A stretch of DNA of 64,000 nucleotides, taken from Thermothielavioides terrestris NRRL 8126. Taxonomy: Eukaryota > Ascomycota > Sordariomycetes > Sordariales > Chaetomiaceae. The stretch lies in assembly GCF_000226115.1 (NCBI RefSeq), contig NC_016457.1, forward strand, positions 8,556,001 to 8,620,000. Reading direction: 5' to 3'. A program made the position numbers and the translations under genes. Shown piece by piece: positions 44,095 through 55,745 of the stretch; the first letter of the stretch is position 1; every line of letters starts with the position of its first letter. The notes under the pieces were generated by a model. It ran no database searches and was not told where the DNA came from. It saw only the letters and a list, made by a program, of their open reading frames with translations.

Positions 44095-45299
44095 ATGAAT
44101 CGTGACCCCCAATTCCTCGATCCCCATCGCAAGAGGGCCAGAGAGGACGAGGAGGACGGGACTGCAGCGGGCCCGGTAGGGTTCAGCGAACACAGAAGCG
44201 TAAGGATTCAAGTATTTCCCTCATCCGGCCGTTGAGAGCCGGCCGTTGAGAGCGTCCGGCTCCGATCCTTCCCGGCCGCGGCTGGGTAGACCTACGATGT
44301 TGACAGACAGGGACCTAACGTGCGCTGCAGAAACGCCACCAGTCGCTGCCACTCAGGTCATCTCCGGTCACGAAACGATGTGTCGATCTACCAACTCAAC
44401 CGATCCCCTTTCCTTTGGCACTTGCGCCTCAGACCGAGGCCGACGCCGTCACACCCCAGGAGCCGGCTCCGGAGCCGGAAATGTGGGCAGATGAGCCCGA
44501 GTTACTTCCCGCGAACCCGGCCTATTCGGCCCCCTTCGACGGTGACATGGACATGATGGACACATCAGAACCAGTCCCGGGTCCGGATCAGCCGGACATC
44601 CAAGGGCACACTAGCATCGAACCACCGTCGTCCGAGGCGAACCCGCCCGGACCTAGCGTAACAGGCCGCGTGCCGACGCCGATCCACTGCAACTTTCCCG
44701 CACAAGCCCGAGTCAAGAGCTGGACCGGCGGCAGCATCGGGTACGGCGACGCCCTCGCGACCACGCCCGAGGAACCGAACGCAGCAGCATTCAACGGCAA
44801 TGGGTCGGTGGATATCTCGTCGCAGCAGCCGGGCGCGCCAGGCGCCGCGCAGGCCCTGGTGGACTGGACCACGCTGCACAACCGGCCGCTGCCGTCGCCC
44901 ATTAGCGAGTGCGGCGGTGAGGAGAACACGGAAACGGCGAAGATGGCGCTCGACCCGTCGGCGCCGCCGGGCAGCAACCACCTGAGCCACGTCATGCACG
45001 AGCATCCCCTGCTAGCCGGGCTCCCGCCACGCGCCAGCTCGGCCATGGAGGGGCGATCCTCCGCGCGGGAGGGCACGCCGGGGGGGGAGCCGCATAACGC
45101 CGGCGGCGCCATGGACCTCGAGTCCGCGGCCGCCGTGCCGTCGCCAAAGAAGGGCCACACGAGGTCGAAACACACGCTCAGCTCCTGGACTGCGCTGCAG
45201 CCGGGCATGAAGCGGACGTTCAGCCTCGGATATCGCGCCGACTGCGAGAAGTGCCGGATGAAAGTGCCCGGCCACTTCAACCACATCATCATTTCGTAG
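44095..45299 (+). CDS. Conserved fungal protein with C-terminal CxxC motif, function unknown
   Basis: Two exons (44095-44199, 44331-45299) give 357 residues. The N-terminus DPHRKRAREDEEDG resembles a nuclear-localisation segment. The middle is Pro/Glu/Ala-rich and disordered, with TPIHCNFPAQARVKSW and PLPSPISECGGEENTE islands. The C-terminus MKRTFSLGYRADCEKCRMKV...GHFNHIIIS is dense in aromatic and Cys residues (CEKC) and is the best candidate for a structured or binding motif. The intron (131 bp) has a GTAAGG donor. Neighbours do not suggest a pathway. Confidence 0.72.
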
Positions 45300-46147
45300 G
45301 AGAAAGGTGATGGGCAGTGGGTCAGCATGGTGGAGCCCGCGGCGCTTCGGTTGGCGACTTTTGCCTCTTCCTGCCGGTCAGCGAATATGTCGCCGTCGCC
45401 TGGGGAGGCCGGGAAACTTTAGGATAAGATGCCGGCAGGCGCGAGCATGTTCAGGGATGGCATCCATTAGCTTTTTTGTTTGCTGAGGGAAGGATGGGTT
45501 TTGCTGCAGCCACTCATTTTGAGCATCACGAATCTGTCGATGACAGCGTGGCCCCTACATCGTGGGATTTCTTTTTGGGATTATGGTTGGAGATTGGCGC
45601 AGATGACAGCGTCGGGAGCAGGGTGCCTACCTTCTTCAGGTATTTTGGCGGTTTTGCCAGCGAGTATTGTCTCGCCTGGTCTATGGAGTCACTCCTTGGG
45701 AGGAAGCGAATAGGAGATACTCTGTCATAGCTCAGGAACAGCGCTTGGGACGAATATGGCTTGTCCGACGACTCGCTTCTTGTACACAACACATGCCTCC
45801 CGCCAGGACAGTGCTCATGCAGCTGGAGAGCTTCCGAGTCTAGTTAGGAAAGGCATACATACAGATACCGCGCCGAGTAATGCACACCCCAAATGCCCAC
45901 TCTACATTATAATACAACGCAATCAGCCTCCTCGGCCACCTTTTCACACTGGGCTAACCGCGGCAGTCCTGTTCTCCTCCCGAATAGGAGAGGCCCCTTC
46001 TCCATCCACCTCCGCCATCAAAAGACGGGGTCTCATTGACCAACGAAAAGCAGGGTTTCTCCCCAAGCCCTGGCGCGGAGTACTTGCGTTGACACACTCC
46101 GTTCGCTGTCGATGTCCGTCCAGCACCGCCCGTCCTGGTGATGACAA
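45300..46147. other. Convergent 3' region
   Basis: 850 bp without a convincing gene. A plus-strand frame (45756-46394) runs into the opposite strand of the Cox14-like gene and is a shadow. Confidence 0.5.
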
Positions 46148-46331
46148 TCACCACCACCCCCAACCCTTCTTCCTCACCTGCTCCTCCGCACCCGCCGCCT
46201 TCCCCTCACTGTCCGCAGAACCACCACCACCACCAGCAGAAGCAGCAGAAGCGGGCCCAACAATCTTCTCCCCCTGCGCGCCCCGCTCAACATCAACCCG
46301 GTCCAGCGGCCCGCCGGCGCGTCCTCCTCGC
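46148..46331 (-). pseudogene. Out-of-frame continuation of the Cox14-like C-tail
   Basis: After the annotated stop, two other minus-strand frames read like the rest of the same acidic tail. LGWESLSEEDAPAG (about 46350-46310) is in one. PLDRVDVERGAQGEKIVGP, then a Gly/Ser run and a basic end VRKKGWGWW with stop at 46148, is in another. Their composition differs from GC-rich noise. This suggests two single-base indels in the GC-rich run at about 46310-46365, either real mutations or sequencing errors, or an unrecognised splice. Confidence 0.4.
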
Positions 46332-47270
46332 TCAGCGACTCCCAGCCGAGCGGCCGCGCGGGTCGTCCTCCTCGCGCTTGAGGTTGCCGGTTAACCAGTT
46401 CCAGAGCCCGCTGCGGGTTTTGCCTTCTTGTTGTTGCTGTTGCTGTTCTTGCTGTTCGAATCCGGGGCCTGGCCAGGAGACGGTTTCGGTTATTGACTGC
46501 TGCTGCTGCTGCTGCTGCTCTGATGGGGGTTGTTGCCACCTGACGGCGGGGTCTGACAGCGGTGCTGATGATGAGGAGGAGGAGGAGGGGGGCTGGTTGG
46601 CGGGCTCGGGGTTGCTCAGCACGCTGGGCAGTTTGGAGAAGAAGGAGGTCTTGCGGCCCGTCTCGCGCTCGCGCTCCAGCTGCTCCTCGACCAGAGCGAT
46701 CTGCTCCTCGGTCGCCTGGTTCGTCATGTAGGCGATGCGGGCGGCCTCGAGGCTGTCGGCCTCGATCTTCTTCTGCGCCTCAACCCACTCGGCGGTGCGC
46801 TTCCTGTTGTACCGGATCATGTCGAACGCTGTGTAGGCGGTTGCCAGGCTCGCGAACACTGCAAAGGCTGTGTTCAGCACACCGATGATGCCACAACCTT
46901 ACCCCGGCGGGTCATGCGCCTTACCCGTAAAGCCAACCAGTCCTACCACTGCGACCCGGTGGGCCGAGTCAAACAGCCGCCTGCCGGCGCCGATCACCTT
47001 GTCGAGTGCCGACACCTGCGCGGCCTTTGCCCGCTGGTGCGCGGCCCGCAAGCGGGCAACCTTCTGCTCTGGGGTTTCTTGGAGCCGCGACGGCCCGCCA
47101 TTGCTGCCACCGCCGGCGGGACCGGGAGGGACGGGGGCGGCATTGGCAGATTTGGGCGCGGAGAAGCGGGGTGGTGGTGGTGGTGCGGCGGCTTTGGAGC
47201 TGGCGTGCGGCGTCGTCGCCGTGAAGCGCGTTGCGTCCGAGACGCTGCGCGGGGCAGCGGATAACGGCAT
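46332..47270 (-). CDS. Cox14-like cytochrome c oxidase assembly factor
   Basis: Two exons (47270-46925, 46867-46332) give 293 residues. The first 60 residues are Ala/Pro/Ser-rich and basic, a likely mitochondrial targeting region. The conserved core is PEQKVARLRAAHQRAKAAQ, then DKVIGAGRRLFDSAHRV, a membrane helix spanning the intron (VVGLVGFT-AFAVFASLATAYTA) and DMIRYNRKRTAEWVEAQKK plus LEAARIAYMTNQATEEQI. This matches the fungal Cox14-type assembly family of the mitochondrial inner membrane. The 57-bp intron (GTAAGG, GTGCTGAACACAG) is needed to restore the helix. The tail has two poly-Gln runs. The reading frame probably breaks before the true C-terminus. It is divergent to mitoribosomal mL50. 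Confidence 0.72.
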
Positions 47271-47703
47271 TTGCGGTGCGTCTGCCTCGTCTTCCGTTCT
47301 GGGTCGATGGGTTCGTCGGGGGGCCGGCAGGGCGACACCCGGGTGATGCCGGGAGATGGGGTGTCAATGGAAGCTTCCGAGACTTGCGTCTTCCCCGTCG
47401 TCAACCTCTGCTCGCACGATGCCAAGCCCAGACCCGAAGTTTTTCGAACCGAGCTTGCGGGAGCTTGCCCGCGGAGGTTTCCACTGCAGCGCACAAGCCA
47501 CATCCATTCCATTGATCGACCGTTGCCGAAATTGTGGCTTGTAGCATGGCGCACGCCGACCCCTGTTCAGCAACAGACCCGCTTAACCATTTTCAGAGGC
47601 CGTCGCCGGTGGAAATTTTGGCTGGAGCTCGATCGCTTTGTGAGCGGTCGCGGGCACGAGAGCACGCCAATTGAACTGTTCTCTGTCCACCCCAGATCCC
47701 ACG
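47271..47703. promoter_or_regulatory. Bidirectional promoter between two mitochondrial-protein genes
   Basis: Only 433 bp separate the ATGs of the Cox14-like gene and mL50, so both promoters and 5' UTRs must share it. A frame running through it in the plus strand has no features. No TATA box is evident. Confidence 0.6.
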
Positions 47704-49142
47704 ATGCGCCGCATTCCCAGGTTACGCAATCCCGCGCCGGCGGGCTTCGTGCCGTCGCAAATACCCACCGGCGCTCTGCGCACGCCGGCCGCAGCCTCGA
47801 TCCCCCTCTCGTCCACGCTCTGCTGCTCGACCACGACGCGACACACCAGCACCAGCTACAACGCTCCGGGACGACCGCAGCAGCAACGATACATTTCTAC
47901 CACCACAATCCGCCGCTCTCAGGCCAAGCCGGAAGCCGGAACGCCGTCTGCCGCTCCCGCCGAAGAACACGACGAGCTCGCCGACCTCTCGGCCGACGAC
48001 TTCTACCAGCCGTCGGCCGCCGAGATCCCCACGCCGCTGGTCTACCCGCGCGAGGTGACCACGGCGCCGCCCGCGTCCGCCGTGGCCGACCCGTCCTACA
48101 AGCCGGCCGACACGGCCGAGGGGCTCGAAGAAGTCGGCGGCCTCGCCGACTGGTGGGACGACCCGGCGCACTGGGGCAGCGAGAGCGGCGTCGGCGGCTT
48201 CGTGCGCTCCACCGTCGCCCGGTTCGGCCCCGCCGAGAGGGTCACCGACCCGGCCGTGCTGGAGGTCCTCGCGCGCCGGGCGATCGTGGAGGCGCTCGTC
48301 GTGGCGCGGTTCGCCGGCCCGCGGAAGCGGCACGCCGTCGATCGGCTCTTCTCGCATGCCCATGCCCTGCACGGGCTGGGGAGGATCATCAATGCGGAGA
48401 TCGTCGCTGGGGAGGACGGCGCGGCGACGCTGAAGTCGGAAAAGGACTGGCAGAGGGTCTGGGATTTGCTCAAGGCGGCGGTGAAGAAGGCCAGGCAGCA
48501 GCAGCCGCAGCAGCAGCCGCAGCAGGAGCCGGAAGGGGAAGGGGAGCTCTCGAAGGCAGAGGAGAAGAAGGCGGAGGCGGAAGCGACGGAGGCGGAAGCG
48601 GCGGAGGAGGCGGAGGAGGCGGCGGACGCTGAAGCGCACCCGTCTGCCCCGCAGCTCACGCCGAAGAGGGCTCAAAAGTTCATCCGGTCTTGGACCAGAG
48701 AGTGGAGGAAAGCCGAGCTAAGAGACCCGGTGGTCAAGTTCTTCGTGCGTCGCCTTCTCCAAGCCCAGGGAATTATTTTTTATGACGCAGAACAGTGCTA
48801 ATGCCAGGTTTACAGGCTGCCAAGCGGATCCAACAGCTAACGGGGCATCGCATCCCCGACGGCAAGCTGGTCGCCATCCGCACCATCGACAGCCTCCTCA
48901 AGCAGCTTGTCGAGCCGCCGAAGCCGAAGAAGCTCGCCGAGCTGGTCGAGGCCACCGGCGCATTCAAGGGCCTGCCCAACGTCCGCGTGTTCCCCCGGAG
49001 AGTCACGCCGATCGACAAGGAGAAGATGGTTGGTCGCTGGAAGATCATCGTCAAGGAGCTCGAGGAGCGCAACCTGCCCGTCATCGGCACGGGCGACTAC
49101 GGCAAGGCGGTCGAGAAGAAGTGGATCGAGGGCAAGGTGTAG
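47704..49142 (+). CDS. Mitochondrial large-subunit ribosomal protein mL50 (fungal Mrpl13 type)
   Basis: Two exons (47704-48744, 48816-49142) give 455 residues. The N-terminus MRRIPRLRNPAPAG...STTTRHTSTSYNAPGRPQQQ is a long basic, Ser/Thr-rich presequence. The core has LADWWDDPAHWG, FGPAERVTDPAVLEVLARRA and KSEKDWQRVWDLL, then a Gln/Glu/Ala-rich insert, APQLTPKRAQKFIRSWTREWRKAELRDPVVKFF-AAKRIQQLTGHRIPD and a C-terminal KIIVKELEERNLPVIGTGDY. This arrangement agrees with the ribosomal 39S/mL50 family. The 71-bp intron (GTGCGT, TGCTAATG, TTTACAG) is phase 0. Assignment to mL50 is from memory of the family. Confidence 0.72.
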
Positions 49143-49582
49143 CGGGCGGGCTACTCGAGGCGCTGTGTACGGATGTACTGTGCTGTGTATCATATATGAT
49201 GTAGACAATATTTGTACCAGCCTGTTGGCAAGCTCTTGTTGCGCTGGTGTGTGTGGAACGTGAACAACGGGATGGGTTTACCCACCCCCTTACCCATCTC
49301 AGGGTTAGCTGTGCGTTGTTGGTCTCTCATTCGAGGGTTAAGAGCTGCAAATGTCAGACTTGAGGGTTTTCCACTGCCTACTTCGCATCCATCCCCTCAA
49401 GTCGTCTGTCATCTCACAAATCTCTAAAAAAGTGCTGCACGTCTATCACGACCAAGCGAGTTTAAAAAGGCGGCAGATCAAGGGACCACTCACAATTCAA
49501 CGCTGCAAAGAGCCGAAGCCACGGAAAGCGGGGCGGTCACTCACTCCATCGAGGAAGTACCCTTATTGCGGTTTTGCCCCCG
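49143..49582. other. Spacer between mL50 and the armadillo gene
   Basis: 440 bp, 3' flank of one gene and promoter of the next, both on the plus strand. Nothing recognisable is seen. Confidence 0.5.
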
Positions 49583-52325
49583 ATGGCCAGCACCTGCGTG
49601 CCGGACAAGATCGCAGAGCTGCTCGCCTCCGCAGGCGACGATGATGCGGCTGGGCGTGTCGCTAGGTTGACGGAGATCCGCGCTGCGGTCCAGGACGAGA
49701 GTCTCGGTGGCTTGACTGCGATTGTCGAGAAGCTGGCCGACAGAGCAAAGGACCGTGAGTGTAACCGCCTAGCTTGCGCGAGTTGACGATCCTGAGAGCT
49801 AAGACAAGACTGCCCCTTCTTCCCAATCAGGATTGTGGAGGGCGCCCATAGGAGACTCCGGGCTCTTGGAGTTCGTCCTCTCGGTCGTGCCCGCCGACGA
49901 GCCACAACACCCCTTGAACAAGCAGGCGCTGCGCTTGGTCGGCAATGCTTGTGCAGACTGCGGTATGTGTTGACAATCGTGCATTCTACCCGGAGACGTG
50001 GCTCGTGGCTGATGGGAAACGCAGATGAGAACCGGGCCCGCGTGGTTGAGTCGGGAGCACTGCGCGGCTTCGTCATGGGCTGCCTGAAGGAGGATGCACT
50101 CCTGCGCTTCGCCATCGCCGCCACGCTCAACGTCTGCGTTGACTACGGTAAGACCTTGAACTGCTCGTTAGCGTGCATCAACGGCTCACCACGTTGCAGA
50201 GCCCGCCCAGGCGCAGGCCTCGCAGGCTGGTCTCAACAAGGTCCTGGTGGACATGGTGTCAGGGGACAGGCTCGCGTCGTGCAAGGACTCTCTCAGCCAC
50301 ATCATGACCATCTTGGAGTTGCTCTGCAATCAAGGTCTGTATATGTCTTTGGGGTTGAGAAAGTTCCCATGTTCGGCCATTAACCGGACGACAACAGACT
50401 CCGAGCCCAAGGTTGCCGACCCCCATACGCCTGCTCTGCTTCTGCGCCTGGCAACGAGCGCGAGATACGATTCCAATCTGGACAGGTTCATGGAGATCTG
50501 TACCCCGGCACTGGCCTACCTCACTTTCCAGAACCTGCAGCCGGTATTCTTGCAGAACGGCGGCATCGAATTGCTGCAAGTAGCCTTTCACCAGCTGTAC
50601 ACCCGCTTCGATGTCGAAGATCTCGATCTCGACACCAGCGCCCAGCTCCAGCAGGTCAGCGATGCGTTTCTGGCAGTCTTTGCCGATATCTCAGCGCTCC
50701 CCGACTTTTCGACAACCTGTCCCCTCGACAGCAAAGCGGTCCAGACCCTGATTGCCTGGTTGAAGCTGCCCCCGACCCTCTCTGAGCTGCAGATAGCAGC
50801 ATGCTTGTCCCTCGGCAACCTCGCCCGGTCTGACGGGTCAAGCACCGCGCTGCTCAGACACGTCCGGCTGCCCCTGATCGAAATCCTTTCCCTGGCGGTC
50901 CCACCAACCACCTCTCAGCGTGGCAAGCCCAGAACCCCTGTCCCTCGTCTCCAGCTTTTCCACGCAGCGCTGAGCTTCCTCAAGAACCTCGCCATTCCCC
51001 CAGCCAACAAATCCGACCTGGGTGCTACCGCTCTCCTCCAAGAACCCTCTGCCATCCTCCCGCGTCTGTGGTCCTCGACCCGCACGCAACCCCAACTCCA
51101 ATTCGCCGCCGTCTCCCTCACCCGCCTGCTCCTCACCAACTGCCCTCCCAACGTCCGCTGGATATGCAAACCCGCCGGCCCCGATTCTCCCCACCGAAGC
51201 AACCTCGCGCTGCTCGCCTCCATCGCCGCCTCCGCCGACGAAGAGCCCATCAAGATCGAAGCCGCCCGCGCCGCCGGCCTCGTCTGCCGCGCCTTGCACG
51301 CGCCCTCTCCCGCGGCCGCCACCACCGCCACCACCACTACCACCACCACCACCACCATCCTCGACCCATCCTGGACCTGGCCCGATCCCGCCCCATCATC
51401 ATGGTTACCATCATCATTCAACCCTAAAGAAGCCCCACCCACCGCCGCCGCAGTCCTCACCCGCTTCTACGCCTCGCACGCCAACGAACTGACCACCTCC
51501 CTCGCCCTGCTCCTCACCCACCCACGCTTCCCCACCCTACGATCCGAAGCCATCTTCACCCTGGCCCTCATGAGCCGCTCCGGCACCACCACCTCCCCCG
51601 CCAACCCCCCACACCCCGGGTCCTCGTCCTCCTCCCCCGACCTGTACCCAGGCGCACGCACCGCGCTCCAAGTCCTGCAGCACCCCGCCTCCTCCTCCTC
51701 CTCCCCCACCTCAGACGACGGTACCGCAGCGTGGCGCGTCCTGGCGGAAGCGATATCCGGCGCGGGATCTGCAGAGGCCCGGGCTGTGGCTACGGCGGCG
51801 GCGGCGGAGGCACAGACTCTTCGGGGCCGCAGTTCTGCTGCTGTTGGAGAACACGCAGGAGTAGGAGCAGCAGCAGCAGATGCAGCAACAGCAACAACAA
51901 CAGCAACAACAACAGCAGCAGCAGCAGCAGCAGAAGCAATCACAGCAGAAAAAACAGAAGCAGGAGGAGATGACGCCCCGGACGATGTCGTTGGAGAGCA
52001 GAGACAGCAGCAGGGGGGACAGAAGCGGGGAGGGCACGAGGAGAGCAAGGAGGAGGAGGAGGACGAGGACGAGGAAGGTAAAGGGTTGAAAAAAGGAGAT
52101 GTAGATGTGAGCGTGGAGAGGCTGTCGCTGGAGCCGCAGCGGGTCGATTCGAAGGTGGGGGCGGTGCAGACGGAAAAGATGGATCGCGAGAACGGGATGG
52201 TGCTGGTGGCGGAGCTGCTGAGGAAGTTTCCGGATGAGCTGTCGAGCATGAAGGGGTCGCTGGAGGCGTTGCTGAGCAGGGGCGGTGAGCTGTTTGTGCA
52301 GGACCGCGCGCAGAAGCGTGAGTGA
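49583..52325 (+). CDS. SmgGDS/RAP1GDS1-like armadillo-repeat protein
   Basis: Five exons (49583-49754, 49831-49962, 50025-50147, 50200-50334, 50398-52325) give 829 residues. All four short introns (52-76 bp) are phase 1 with GTGAGT, GTATGT, GTAAGA and GTCTGT donors. The protein is a string of helical armadillo units, for example LNKQALRLVGNACAD, LLRFAIAATLNVCVDY, LSELQIAACLSLGNLARS and LQFAAVSLTRLLLTN. This matches the fungal homologue of the guanine-nucleotide dissociation stimulator for small GTPases (Rho/Rap). The C-terminal quarter is low complexity (Thr/Pro, then Ala/Thr from CAA/CAG repeats, then Glu-rich), ending in MVLVAELLRKFPDELSSMKG. Activity on a particular GTPase is inferred. Confidence 0.78.
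51868..51945. repeat. CAG/CAA trinucleotide repeat in coding sequence
   Basis: Mixed GCAGCAGCA/ACAACAACA repeats are read by the armadillo gene as Ala and Thr. In the +1 frame they would give poly-Gln. Confidence 0.85.
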
Positions 52326-52695
52326 GCTGGATGCCGGTTTCCTATGTTGGTTATTAGAGACAGGCAAAAGCCGGCCGACCGTCATCGAGCACCGCCGGGG
52401 CATCAGCTAATATCCCGTCGAGATCACCTATCAGCTCCCACACTTGGCTGGGCCGTCGGTCATGCTTGTTCCTGTCCATTCATGTGCGATGCGCTAGCAA
52501 ATCCCTATGATGCGTGCGTACTTTCTGAACCCGTTCCTGAAGCAAGCCCCCGAAAATACACGGCCATAGGGGAGGGATACCATGTTCCTCGCCCGGATCA
52601 TCAGGAAAAGCAGAAAGCGAGCCCAGACCAGACCAGCCAAACGAACACCGGGACCCTTCCTATCCGTCGCCACCACCAGCCCGACCAGACGCCCT
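52326..52695. other. Convergent 3' region
   Basis: 370 bp between tail-to-tail genes. No feature recognised. Confidence 0.55.
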
Positions 52696-53701
52696 CTATT
52701 TCTTGGCGCTCTCGGCCTCGGCCTTCTCCCGCGCCCGCTTCTCCCGGACACCCACCAGGCGGGCGTCCGACCTCGCCTTCCGGAGCGCCTTGTACGCACC
52801 GCCCTCGACGCCCTTGGGGAGGTCGCTCTTCGGGATCTCGGTGAAGGCAGGGGCAACGGGCTGCTCGACGCCGAACGAGGCGCGGATGCTCTGCGTCGTC
52901 TCGGCAGTCTGCTGGTCCTTCGGGGTATCGGCCTTCTTGGGCTTGTTGGACTTGCGGGGGAAGACAATGAGGCGGGCCTTGTACTCCTTCAGGCGCTGGA
53001 CGTTGGCCGCAAGGGACTCCTCGGAGAGGTTCTGGCGGCGGTAGTCGACCGCGATACCGATGGTAGGGGCATAGAGCTTAGGGATTCCGGCAGCCTATTT
53101 TCGCGTGTCAGAATACCATTTCCCTCTGCCCCCCAACTACCTAACCCGATAATGCGTACCTTCAGCTCAGCCAGCGTGAAGCCGCGGCCGAGGCGTGTCC
53201 GGCGGTTGTACTTGATGGTGCTGCAGATCGAGATTAGAGACCGCGCCCTCCAACATTCGCTTCTCCGGGTAACACTAACGGGCATCGGACAATCGGGCGG
53301 AGCTTGTCGACCGGGCGGGGCGCAACGGCAGCAGCCTTCGCACGGCGGGCCAGACGGCGGGTGACCTTCTTGCCGGGCTGTTTCCCATTCACAAATCAGA
53401 ACACGGTCCCATTCCCACTTCGCTGTCGTCCGTTTGGACCGCGGCGTACGAACCTGGTCGAAGTGGCACCGCACACGCCGCTGCCAGTGCTTGCGGAAGT
53501 CTGAAAATTCGCGTCAGCGTCCTGGGCCTTTTCAAAGCGCCTTCGTCGCCGCCAATCGTCGGGTCGTGCTCACGGTTGTTGGGAATCTGCTGGTTGTGCT
53601 TGATCGCCTGGATACCGAAACTCCGTCAGCCAAGATGCTCAGAACACAAATCGACGCAATAATCCCGTGTGCGGATTCTCGGACGGTATGAAACTCACCA
53701 T
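52696..53701 (-). CDS. RPL13: 60S ribosomal protein eL13
   Basis: Six exons (53701-53699, 53607-53574, 53500-53454, 53377-53280, 53220-53160, 53094-52696) give 213 residues, the normal size. The start ATG is alone on the first coding exon and is followed directly by a GTGAGT donor. Spliced sequence runs [47 protein letters not shown], then [40 protein letters not shown] and ends REKRAREKAEAESAKK. This is the canonical order of eL13. Introns are 59-91 bp; the third uses GTTCGT and the fourth GTTAGT. No snoRNA box pair was recognised in the introns. Confidence 0.95.
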
Positions 53702-54473
53702 TGTGCCGGTTGTGGATCAAGCCCTCGGTCCCTCTGGTTGTCGAAGAAATCACCGTCGTGAAGCGGATGCAGATTGGAGGTCGCTCGCTTGGAGGAGCTC
53801 AAGCCAAATTTTTGGCAGGGCTTGGAAACCCTATGAGGGCGGTGTGCCGTTCTGATTCGCGCAAATCAGCTGGGGTGGGGCAGCACCTTGGGGAACTTGA
53901 GGCAGCGAGGCGCTTCTGCTGTCAACAGCTGATTCGCGCAATCCACCAGCTGTCACGAGGTCTCATGGCATGGCCCTCTGCACAACACAACCATGGCACC
54001 AAACAACTCAGCTTCATCCAACTCAATTCAATCCAATTCAACGCAACTTGACCCTGTCACAGTGATGGCATCTTAATTTTAGTTAGTTAACTGAGCTAGT
54101 AGTTAACCGATTACGAGCCAAAAAGGGTTGGTAGTCGTCAGGGTTAGGGATCTATGTGGTGATTGATGAGAACTGATGACGACTTGATCAATTACAATCA
54201 GCTCAATTATCACGACGATCCACGTAATTCAATCCAGTTCGAGCAACGTGCTTGAATTGATTGCGTTGTTCGGAGCCGCGAACACAAACAGGCCCAGCAG
54301 CCTGCGCGCTCCGCAACATCCTAACAGCACTCAGCATAGCGATACTGTTCTCCAAATATATATTGATATGCTCCTTGAGCAGCCCCTCCAGAGGCGATGT
54401 TATGTAAAAGGTAGCTGTTTCTGCAGCTTGCTGAGTCTGTACCGCAAGGTGGCCGCTTCCTCGCCACCTCTGA
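53702..54473. other. Spacer upstream of RPL13
   Basis: 770 bp containing the ribosomal-protein promoter. Near 54010-54045 a TTCA(A/T)TCCA-type short repeat occurs (CAACTCAATTCAATCCAATTC) and near 54080 TTAGTTAGTTAAC. I see no gene. Confidence 0.45.
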
Positions 54474-55389
54474 CTACCCAGATGGCACCCAGGCTGCGTT
54501 CTTGAAGTCGTCGTGCACCTGAAACACCTTGCCCTTGCGCATGTCGTCCTCGTTCCTCGTGGACGCCTTGAAGTGCCAGAGTTCGAGCAGCTCAAGCGTC
54601 GACTTGTCGATATTGTGGGCAGCAACCCTCCAGAGGAAGGGGGCGCCCATCATGTCGACCCAGGGCCGCTTCTGGACTTCTTGCTCAGGGGTCGCGTACT
54701 GAGCAAGCGTGGCGGGGGCAAAAATGGGGCTGAAGAATTGAGAGAAGGGGACGTTGAATCAATCGGTGGCATTACCCACACTTGGAGAGCATGGTTATGA
54801 ACAATACTGACTTGTTTTACTTGTCCACCACTCCGTCTCCTCGACGCTCGTTTCGAGGACCCCCGTCTCCTTGACCCTCGCCGCTAATGCCAACCTCGCT
54901 CGGGCCTCGCAGCGTGACACCCTCCTTCGAGGACAAGACTATCATTGCATACTTTTCCTGCTCCCCAATCCGAACTATAAACTTCCCTATCGCGTTATAC
55001 TCAACATTGGCCTTTTCCTCAAGCCTCGCTTTCTCCTCGCGATTGATGAGACAGATTGTGACTGTGACGGGCGTTTCCAAGTTGATCCCGTGAGCTCTAA
55101 TCAGCGTTGCCTCGAGAGCTTCGGGAACCGAGTCCATCCGAGCAAGTTGTTGCAAATCCTTGGTTGAAGGGACTGGGGCGTTGGGTGTGATGATGACGGG
55201 GATACGGATTTCTGGTTGTCTCTTGAACGTGCCGTTGGCCATATCCCTCCTTGCTGCTTCCCATCGTGCCCGCTGCCATTCTTCCTCCGCTTGACGGGCT
55301 TTCTCTCGGGCTTCCTCTTCCTCTTCCTGTTGACATTGAAGAAATCGTTGCGCCGAGTTGTGTGCGATCGCGCGTTGGAGTGACGACAT
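54474..55389 (-). CDS. Orphan coiled-coil protein
   Basis: Two exons (55389-54821, 54729-54474) give 274 residues. A 91-bp intron (GTAAAA donor, TTCTTCAG acceptor) joins an acidic/basic first exon to a second frame whose composition is clearly protein-like. Residues 20-50 form a charged coiled coil (QQEEEEEAREKARQAEEEWQ). ETPVTVTICLINREEKARL and AIGKFIVRIGEQEKYAMIVL look like beta strands. The C-terminal exon has FAPATLAQYATPEQEVQ, ELLELWHFKAST and a final KNAAWVPSG. I do not recognise a family. It could be lineage-specific. Confidence 0.55.
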
Positions 55390-55745
55390 TTAGGTGAGCC
55401 AGAATGGTGTTACTGGGGTTGACAGAGTTTCAATGCAGGGGTTCGCGGTTCGGGACGGAGCAAAGTGGCGCGGCTTGCTTTTCATAGTGTCTGTATCATC
55501 CTGCCACCCAGTCAGTAAACCGACATCGGGCCACGGCCAGCACCGACATCATCAGGATTCGCATCTGCTCAGAAACACCTCATCATCCTCACAGCTCTCT
55601 GTACCGGAGATCGACGAGGAAAGAATTTTACGTCGGCCAGATCAATGAAGATTGTCTGTCGAGCACACGCAAAATCCCCATTTTAACTCTTGCTTTCGTT
55701 ACCTGAGCATTGTGGGAGTGCATTCCGCTGTGGATACAGTACAAC

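Noticed and set aside
47722..48675. Arg/Leu-rich 317-codon minus-strand frame
   Set aside because: Shadow of mL50.
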